Below, one piece after another: positions 4,855 through 9,744 of a stretch of 9,744 nucleotides of DNA. The notes beneath the pieces are model-generated. The model did not search any database and was not told the origin of the DNA. It worked only from the letters and a program-made list of their open reading frames with translations. Made by a program: the position numbers and the translations under genes. This DNA is from Coriobacteriales bacterium (lineage in GTDB: Bacteria > Actinomycetota > Coriobacteriia > Coriobacteriales > UBA8131): contig JAITTM010000084.1 of assembly GCA_031286975.1 (NCBI GenBank), positions 1 to 9,744 of the forward strand, in the 5' to 3' direction. Each line of letters begins with the position of its first letter. Within the stretch, counting starts at the first letter, position 1.

Positions 4855-5628
4855 CTACCTTATATCCTGCCGCCTGAACAGCAGGCTGCCCAGCACGGTG
4901 CTGCCAATCAGGTAGGCAAGCCCCACAACGATGCCCTGCACTACGGCACCAGGCTCGGGCGAGAGCGTGGCAAGCGCCGAGATATTGCCAGAGATCCAAT
5001 AGTCCGACAGCGTTACCGTGTCGCCAACGATATAGTTGGCTGCCATCAAAAGCGTTGGGAACAGATAGCTTGCGCAGATATTGACAGCGATAGAAGCACC
5101 CACGCTACGCAGCCACAGGGAGACAAGAACGAATAGCGCGGCATAGGCAAGAAACAACAGGCCCTCGCTGAGCAGGAGCGTTGCGACATTCGATACCGTG
5201 GCAAGACCATAGGGGTCAAAACCCCAAAGAACCGAGCCCACGATAAAGGCCGCTATGACGTGTGCCGCATACATCGCAAGCACCGCAAGACCACATACCA
5301 AAAGCTTGGCCAGGTATATCTGGATGCGATTGAAGCCCTTGGAAACACAGTTCTTCATCGTGCCATTATGAAATTCGCTGGATACAAAAAGCGAGACGAA
5401 GATCGCAAAGAGCGTGGGCAGGAAGGGCTGCCCAAGCGTTTGTTCCAACAGGACCAAAGCGCTGATGTCGCTGAGTATGGCGGCTCCGTCACTACTGCCT
5501 CTTGCGGCGACACCCATCTGTATCGCAAAGCCCAAAAACACTGCGAGTGCGGCACAGAGGGCAAGACAGATGAAGAACGACCGTGCTTTTGCAAGCTTGT
5601 AGAACTCTGATCTGATGATATCGATCAT
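4855..5628 (-). CDS. ABC-2 type transporter permease, BcrB-like
   Basis: The product is 257 aa with about six membrane segments (near 17-38, 66-84, 104-132, 148-170, 177-200 and 230-250). The N-terminus MIDIIRSEFYKLAKARSFFI and the cytoplasmic motif EFHNGTMKNCVSKGFNRIQI followed by YLAK are typical of ABC-2 permeases of the bacitracin/lantibiotic immunity type. So is the C-terminal FRRQDIR. The protein should form the membrane channel for the ATPase encoded just upstream, presumably as a homodimer, because no second permease is present. Its ATG overlaps the ATPase stop codon by four bases (ATGA), so translation is coupled. GGGGGG upstream supplies a ribosome site. The substrate is not determinable from sequence; peptide antibiotic removal from the membrane is the favoured inference from family and context. 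Confidence 0.85.
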   Translation of the reverse strand: MIDIIRSEFYKLAKARSFFICLALCAALAVFLGFAIQMGVAARGSSDGAAILSDISALVLLEQTLGQPFLPTLFAIFVSLFVSSEFHNGTMKNCVSKGFNRIQIYLAKLLVCGLAVLAMYAAHVIAAFIVGSVLWGFDPYGLATVSNVATLLLSEGLLFLAYAALFVLVSLWLRSVGASIAVNICASYLFPTLLMAANYIVGDTVTLSDYWISGNISALATLSPEPGAVVQGIVVGLAYLIGSTVLGSLLFRRQDIR

Positions 5629-6527
5629 CGTTTGCCCCCCATCTTATCCATAAAATACGCCTCAAGGTTCTGCTCTCCGGGTGCCAAGGCTGACACGGCA
5701 ATACCGTTTGAGACGAGGAGCTGATTGATGGCTGCGGCCTCATCCAGATGATCGTATACGACAAGCACGCCATCGGGCAGGACATCGAAGTTACTGCTGA
5801 CGGCGGTTGCCAGCAGCTCCTTCGCCTTATGGGGGTCATCAACGACGATCCTCAGGTTATTGCGGCATCTTTGCTCAAGCGCCTCGGCTGAGAACTCGTC
5901 GATCAGGTTTCCCTCGTGGATAATACCGTAGCAGGTTGCCATTCTGGACAGCTCATCAAGAATGTGGCTGGAGAGCAGGATCGTCAGACCCTTCTCCTTA
6001 TTCAGCGCTAACAGGAGATCGCGGACTTCTTTTATCCCCATCGGGTCAAGACCGTTCATCGGCTCATCCAGAATCAGGAGATCCGGGCTCCCCATCAGGG
6101 CAATCGCAATCATCAGCCGTTGTTTCATGCCGAGCGAGAAGTCCCTTGCCTTCTTCTTGCCCACGTTGCCTAGGCCCACAAACCCAACAAGCTGCAAAAC
6201 GACCTCCTTGGAAGAAATACCAAGCAGTATCCGATAGACCTCCAGATTCTCTTCTGCCGTCAAAGCGGGGTAGATCGCGGGGCTCTCGATGGTGCAACCG
6301 ATGCGCCTGCGCTGTTTTTCCAGCTCATCGCTCCCAAATATCTGGATTGTTCCCCTCGTGGGTCGGGCAAGTCCGCAGAGCATCCGCATGAAGGTCGTTT
6401 TGCCGGCGCCATTCTCCCCGATAAATCCATAGATGTCCCCTTGCCTGATGCTGACGCTCACACGGTTTACGGCGCTCCTCCCCGCGAATACCTTGGTGAG
6501 ATCCCGTGTTTGTACGGCATATTCCAT
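5625..6527 (-). CDS. ABC transporter ATP-binding protein, BcrA/LanF-like
   Basis: The product is 300 aa. One complete nucleotide-binding domain is visible: Walker A GENGAGKTT (37-45), signature SLGMKQRL (131-138), Walker B LLILDEPMNGLDP (150-162) and switch His in SSH (186-188). At the Q-loop position the sequence is IGCTIESPAIYP (77-88), with Glu81 replacing the usual Gln. This E-loop is known from lantibiotic-immunity (LanF) and bacitracin (BcrA) ATPases. About 90 C-terminal residues follow, a usual extension in this subgroup. The protein powers the adjacent ABC-2 permease at the cytoplasmic face. Start set at MEYAVQTRD, because AAAGGAGG (6536-6543) lies 8 nt before it. An in-frame ATG at 6635 would add 36 residues unlike any ABC domain and would overlap the promoter. 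It is the first gene of the ATPase-permease-PAP2 block. Confidence 0.9.
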   Translation of the reverse strand: MEYAVQTRDLTKVFAGRSAVNRVSVSIRQGDIYGFIGENGAGKTTFMRMLCGLARPTRGTIQIFGSDELEKQRRRIGCTIESPAIYPALTAEENLEVYRILLGISSKEVVLQLVGFVGLGNVGKKKARDFSLGMKQRLMIAIALMGSPDLLILDEPMNGLDPMGIKEVRDLLLALNKEKGLTILLSSHILDELSRMATCYGIIHEGNLIDEFSAEALEQRCRNNLRIVVDDPHKAKELLATAVSSNFDVLPDGVLVVYDHLDEAAAINQLLVSNGIAVSALAPGEQNLEAYFMDKMGGKR

Positions 6528-6566
6528 CTTTAGAGCCTCCTTTGGTTGCCTTGTGCACAGAATCAA

Positions 6567-6596
6567 GGTATAAGGAGTATGTGAATGGAAGTTCAA
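6567..6596 (-). promoter_or_regulatory. Candidate promoter of the ABC transporter operon
   Basis: On the minus strand TTGAAC (6596-6591) and TATACC (6572-6567) are separated by 18 bp. Each matches four of six consensus positions. Transcription would start near 6560, giving a leader of about 33 nt that contains the AAAGGAGG ribosome site. The modest boxes and the adjoining direct repeats suggest an activator-dependent promoter. Confidence 0.4.
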
Positions 6597-6597
6597 T

Positions 6598-6619
6598 GCA
6601 GCGTAAACGCAGGGTAAAC
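6598..6619 (-). promoter_or_regulatory. Tandem 11-bp direct repeats upstream of the -35 box
   Basis: On the minus strand GTTTACCCTGC (6619-6609) is followed at once by GTTTACGCTGC (6608-6598), ten of eleven bases identical and exactly one helical turn apart. The second copy ends one base before the candidate -35 box. Direct repeats of about 11 bp abutting -35 are the usual binding layout of OmpR/PhoB-family response regulators. No two-component genes are in the window, so the regulator would be encoded elsewhere. Confidence 0.5.
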
Positions 6620-6668
6620 GGGGACGATTGGGCACGCTGCATAAAAACCATCTCAGGGAGAAACCCGC

Positions 6669-7880
6669 TCACAGAACCGCGCTGATGGTGCCCCCGCCCA
6701 CAACCACGTCTCCCTGGTAGATCACGAGTGCCTGCCCTTTGGTGAGTGCCTTTTGCGGCGTGTCAAACACCACCTTGAGCGTGTCTGCGTCCAGCTGCTC
6801 GATTGTCGCTGAGCGCTCGGCCTGGCGGTACCGGTGCTTGACCTGCGCCTTGAGCGGTGCATCCAGGCGGTCGCAGGCTATCAGGTTGCAGTTGGTGACG
6901 AGAGCTGTCGTGTTGTAGAGACGGGAGCTCTCGCCCACCACGACAGTATGGGTATCCGGATCTATCGAGACAACATAGAGCGGGTGCGCAGCGGCGATAC
7001 CGATGCCCTTGCGCTGCCCCACGGTGAAGTTGATGATGCCGTCGTGCCTGCCCAGAACCCTGCCCTCGGTATCGACAAGAGCACCCGGCGGAAAAAGGTC
7101 GCGGGCGGGATCTGCCTTCTCAAGACAGGGGGTTGCCAAGCTGCCGCCGCCTTGTTCCGTGTAGCGCCTGATAAAAGCCGCGTAGTTGCCATCGGGCACA
7201 AAGCAGATGTCCTGGCTCTCGTGCTTGCTGGCGTTGGCAAAACCCTGCTCCTGCGCAAAGCGGCGCGCCTGCTCCTTGGTGTACTCGCCCAGCGGAAAGA
7301 GTGTCTGCGCCAGCTGCTCCTGGGTCAGCGCATACAGCACGTAGCTCTGATCCTTGTTGGCATCGAGACCCTTCCTCAACAGATAGCGCCCGGTTTTCTC
7401 ATCATAGGAGCGACGGGCGTAATGGCCGGTTACCACGTAGGCAAAATTGGTCTCCTGTGCCCGCCTGAGCAGACGTTCGAACTTGAGGTAGCGGTTGCAG
7501 TCGATGCAGGGGTTGGGCGTCGCGCCGTGGGTGTAGGCATCGATGAAGCGATCGATAACGGCGGTGGCAAAGGTCTCGGTGAAGTTGAACACATAATAGG
7601 GGATGCCCAGGCGGGTGCAAACGCAGCGCGCGTCGTCGATGTCCGCCAGCGAGCAGCAGCTGCTCTCGCGCGGCTCGCCAATGGCCTCGTTGTCATAGAG
7701 CTTCATGGTGATGCCCGTGCAGTCGTAGCCCTGCCGCTGCATGAGATAGGCCGCCACGGAGCTGTCAACCCCGCCGCTCATGGCTATGAGGGCACGGGGG
7801 GCAAAACCTCTTGGCTGCGACCGCAAAGCTAAGCCCTTAGGCTCCGCTTCATTCCGCTCAGAAAAACATGGCGTGCTCAT
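6669..7880 (-). CDS. mnmA: tRNA-specific 2-thiouridylase MnmA
   Basis: The product is 403 aa; the enzyme adds sulfur to U34 of tRNA-Lys, -Glu and -Gln in the cytoplasm, using ATP and a persulfide relay. The PP-loop SGGVDSS is at 35-41. The first catalytic cysteine is Cys125 in NPCIDCN, and the second is Cys226 in SQDICFVPDGNY. KDQSYVLY and the C-terminal FTVGQRKGIGI and beta-barrel region are also characteristic. The ATG overlaps the amidohydrolase stop by four bases (ATGA), indicating coupled translation. The N-terminus carries about 28 residues more than usual before ALIAMSGG. A TTG at codon 19, preceded by AAGGG, would shorten this and is a possible alternative start. The gene ends 141 bp before the ABC ATPase start, with no clear terminator. 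Confidence 0.95.
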   Translation of the reverse strand: MSTPCFSERNEAEPKGLALRSQPRGFAPRALIAMSGGVDSSVAAYLMQRQGYDCTGITMKLYDNEAIGEPRESSCCSLADIDDARCVCTRLGIPYYVFNFTETFATAVIDRFIDAYTHGATPNPCIDCNRYLKFERLLRRAQETNFAYVVTGHYARRSYDEKTGRYLLRKGLDANKDQSYVLYALTQEQLAQTLFPLGEYTKEQARRFAQEQGFANASKHESQDICFVPDGNYAAFIRRYTEQGGGSLATPCLEKADPARDLFPPGALVDTEGRVLGRHDGIINFTVGQRKGIGIAAAHPLYVVSIDPDTHTVVVGESSRLYNTTALVTNCNLIACDRLDAPLKAQVKHRYRQAERSATIEQLDADTLKVVFDTPQKALTKGQALVIYQGDVVVGGGTISAVL

Positions 7881-9181
7881 AGGCTGGCGAGGATGGCCTG
7901 TGTTGCCTGCTGGGTCTCGAAGATAGCACGCTTTACATCGATGGTGGGGTAGATGCCGTCACGATAGAGCACCGCGCCGTCCACCATGGTGAGCACCACG
8001 TCACTCCCCTGCCCCGCATACACCAGGTTGTTGAGCAGATCAGTCTGGGGAGAAAACCAGGGTCCACTGATGTCGAGCACCGCCACGTCGGCACGGTTGC
8101 CCACCGCGATGCTGCCGCTGTCGAGGCGCCCCTGCGCGCGTGCGCCATTGATGGTCGCTGCCGCAAGCGCCTCCTTAGCCGTCACAACGGTGGGATCCCC
8201 CGTCGCCCCCTTGTAGAGCAGCGCGAACAGATAGAGATCCTTGAGGATATTGTGGCTGTTGTTGCTGGCTACGCCGTCAGTGCCCAGCGTCACGTTGATG
8301 CCTGCTGCCAGCATCTGCGGCACCGGCGCAAAACCGCTGGCGAGCTTCATGTTGCTGGCAGGGTTAGCCGACACCGTCACGCCGTTGCGAGCAAGTATCT
8401 GCCAATCCTCCGGCTCGGTGTGCACGCAGTGCGCCGCCACACAGGGCTGCTTAAAGAAGCCCAGCGACTCGAAGTAGGCGGCGGGCGTGAGGCCGCCCCG
8501 GCGCTGCTTGCACTCCTCGTGCTCGCGTGCGGTCTCACTCAGGTGGATGTGGGTGTTGACGCCCAGCTCAAGCGCCTGCTGCCCCACCGCCTGCACCACC
8601 TGCGGATTTGAGATGTACTCGGAGTGAATGTTGAGGTCGATCTTGAGGCGCTCGTCCAGCGTGTTGTGGTAGCTGCGCACAAAGCGCTCATTGCTCTCTT
8701 TGTCGGGCATATCCTCATATCTGACATCCGGGTCAAAGACCATAAGCCCGTTGCAGAGGTTCGCCTTGATGCCGCTTTCTGCCACGGCTCGAGCGCGCTC
8801 CTCGGTAAAGAAGTACATATCGGAGAAAGACACCACGCCAAAACGCAGCATCTCGGCAATCGCGACCAGCATGGCGGGGTAGGCCTGCGCGGCACGTATC
8901 CTGTCCTCAAAGGGAAAGACGGCCTCGTAAAGCCACTGTTGCAGGGGCAGGTTCTCGGCATAGCCACGCAGCAGAACCATGGGTGCATGGGCATGTGTGT
9001 TATAGAGACCGGGAATAAGCAGCTTGCCCGCGCCGTTGTAGCGCTCGCCATAGTCAAGCGCGGGGTTGCTGTGCGTGGGGTCGTTTGCACCCACATAGTC
9101 GATGCGCCCGTCTCTGACACCCACAAAGCCGTGGAGCACATCAAGGTTGCTGTCCAGGTAATCGATTTCTGAGAAGAGCAT
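7877..9181 (-). CDS. Amidohydrolase, probable 5'-methylthioadenosine/S-adenosylhomocysteine deaminase
   Basis: The product is 434 aa, usual for the family. It is a metal-dependent TIM-barrel hydrolase: HAH at 63-65 after IPGLYNT, then NIHSEY (H186), HIHLSE (H211, H213, E216), AHCVHTE (H251) and LGTDGVASNN (D302). APMVLLRGYAENLPLQQWL and NPASNMKLASGFAP match the MtaD/SAH-deaminase group closely. The likely reaction is deamination of methylthioadenosine or S-adenosylhomocysteine to the inosine forms. Related guanine, atrazine-type and SsnA-like hydrolases share much of this and cannot be fully excluded. Start set at MLFSEIDYL, with AAGGAG (9186-9191) 4 nt upstream. An ATG at 9211 would add 10 residues but has a poorer ribosome site. 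The gene is translationally coupled to mnmA (ATGA) and lies 99 bp after tyrS. Confidence 0.85.
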   Translation of the reverse strand: MLFSEIDYLDSNLDVLHGFVGVRDGRIDYVGANDPTHSNPALDYGERYNGAGKLLIPGLYNTHAHAPMVLLRGYAENLPLQQWLYEAVFPFEDRIRAAQAYPAMLVAIAEMLRFGVVSFSDMYFFTEERARAVAESGIKANLCNGLMVFDPDVRYEDMPDKESNERFVRSYHNTLDERLKIDLNIHSEYISNPQVVQAVGQQALELGVNTHIHLSETAREHEECKQRRGGLTPAAYFESLGFFKQPCVAAHCVHTEPEDWQILARNGVTVSANPASNMKLASGFAPVPQMLAAGINVTLGTDGVASNNSHNILKDLYLFALLYKGATGDPTVVTAKEALAAATINGARAQGRLDSGSIAVGNRADVAVLDISGPWFSPQTDLLNNLVYAGQGSDVVLTMVDGAVLYRDGIYPTIDVKRAIFETQQATQAILASL

Positions 9182-9209
9182 GGCACTCCTTGCTGACGTC
9201 TTCCATTTC

Positions 9210-9248
9210 AAAAAGCACCCCCCGTAGATCCTGCGCCTTCAGGCTACG
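9210..9248 (-). terminator. Weak hairpin with T-run between tyrS and the amidohydrolase gene
   Basis: On the minus strand CGTAGCCT (9248-9241) and AGG-AT-CTACG (9233-9223) can pair with a 2-nt bulge. GGGGGGTGC and then TTTTT (9214-9210) follow. The distance between stem and T-run is longer than in a standard intrinsic terminator. It may reduce read-through from tyrS, or mean nothing. Confidence 0.2.
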
Positions 9249-9280
9249 CCCGCCGAGCACAATGACGGCTGGTATGGGAG

Positions 9281-9744
9281 CTACTTGCCCAGCACGCGGG
9301 CGTATTTGCGTTTGCCTACCTGCACCACTGTGCCCTCCAGGCGGGCGGGATCCACGTTGTACTCCTTGGCCGCAAGCGGCACGCCGTCGAGTTTGACGCC
9401 GCCGCCGTCTATCAGGCGGCGTGCCTCGCCGGCACTCGCGGCAAAGCCGAGCTCCACCAGCACGGCGGCCACATACACTGTGCCCGCGGCATCCGGCGTC
9501 AAACAGACAGCGACCTGCTCAATATGCGCCGGAGCCTCATGCTGTTTGAACACGCGGTCAAAGGCCGCCTCAGCCTCGATCGCGGCGGCCTCACCATGGT
9601 AGGCGCACACGATATTGCCAGCCAACTGGCGCTTGACCTCGTTGGGATGCAGCGTACCCGCGGCAAGTCCGGCCTCGATCTTCTCCGCTTCTGCAACAGG
9701 ATAGGTCGACGCGAGATAGAAGTAGCGGGGCATCAGCTCGTCGG
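9281..9744 (-). CDS. tyrS: Tyrosyl-tRNA synthetase, C-terminal fragment (starts beyond right edge)
   Basis: The last 154 codons of a gene entering from the right edge are present. The visible protein begins DELMPRYFYLASTYPVAEAE. LHPNEVKRQLAGNIVCAYHG and AFDRVFKQHEAPAHI follow, the helical stretch that succeeds the catalytic domain in bacterial TyrRS. The end is an S4-type RNA-binding domain: AVLVELGFAASAGEARRLID, GGGVKLDGV, and VVQVGKRKYARVLGK to the stop. The enzyme charges tRNA-Tyr. The HIGH and KMSKS motifs lie outside the window, so catalytic integrity cannot be judged. The order of domains and lack of stops suggest an intact gene. It is followed after 99 bp by the amidohydrolase gene on the same strand. 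Confidence 0.9.
   Translation of the reverse strand, partial: DELMPRYFYLASTYPVAEAEKIEAGLAAGTLHPNEVKRQLAGNIVCAYHGEAAAIEAEAAFDRVFKQHEAPAHIEQVAVCLTPDAAGTVYVAAVLVELGFAASAGEARRLIDGGGVKLDGVPLAAKEYNVDPARLEGTVVQVGKRKYARVLGK

Noticed and set aside
4381..5136. 251-codon plus-strand frame across the PAP2 gene and permease
   Set aside because: It spans two well-supported minus-strand genes and the gap between them, with low-complexity composition and no family resemblance.
6528..6635. Longer start for the ABC ATPase (ATG 6635)
   Set aside because: It would read through the promoter, the 11-bp repeats and the AAAGGAGG site; the extra residues are unlike an ABC domain.
6834..7832. 332-codon plus-strand frame antisense to mnmA
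   Set aside because: It is a shadow of a GC-rich coding region: the opposite strand encodes unmistakable MnmA motifs, and the plus frame has no recognisable domain.
8624..9172. 182-codon plus-strand frame antisense to the amidohydrolase
   Set aside because: Shadow frame; its sequence mirrors conserved metal-binding and barrel regions of the real gene.

Overview
The window reads as part of a fairly GC-rich bacterial chromosome. The best guess at the host is an anaerobic actinobacterium of the class Coriobacteriia (Eggerthellaceae or a relative). The main reason is the gene at 663-2165, a LuxR-type regulator whose N-terminal half is a large polytopic membrane domain, an architecture very common in that group. 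The other genes are compatible with this but not diagnostic, so the host assignment is an inference.

Layout, left to right. A truncated lipoprotein gene (1-203, minus) runs off the left edge. A 459-bp divergent spacer (204-662) separates it from the membrane-bound LuxR regulator (663-2165, plus). The spacer holds four GTGGCAG heptamers at about 33-bp intervals, a hairpin with a T-tract, and the regulator's extended -10 promoter. The regulator converges on a membrane-anchored MutS-like ATPase (2270-3913, minus), and the 104-bp gap between them contains three tandem 24/24/23-bp repeats. All remaining genes lie on the minus strand. In transcription order (right to left) they are: tyrosyl-tRNA synthetase (C-terminal part, 9281-9744), an MtaD-like amidohydrolase (7877-9181), the tRNA 2-thiouridylase MnmA (6669-7880), an ABC ATPase (5625-6527), its permease (4855-5628), a PAP2-family phosphatase (4071-4721), and the MutS-like ATPase.

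Functional reading. The tyrS-amidohydrolase-mnmA block is housekeeping: tRNA charging, nucleoside salvage or detoxification, and tRNA wobble thiolation. The second and third genes share an ATGA overlap. The ATPase-permease-PAP2 block has the gene order of bacitracin-resistance bcrABC loci. The ATPase carries the E-loop (Glu in place of the Q-loop Gln) known from antimicrobial-peptide immunity transporters. Two tandem 11-bp repeats abut its candidate -35 box, as expected for an OmpR/PhoB-type response-regulator site. The PAP2 gene has its own TATAAT box and a leader of about 100 nt in which two near-identical 5' arms could compete for one 3' arm. This block is the most coherent candidate for a stress- or antibiotic-responsive system in the window.

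No tRNA, rRNA, transposase, integrase or CRISPR array was seen. I could not run database searches. Family assignments rest on visible motifs, and regulatory calls rest on reading the sequence by eye.
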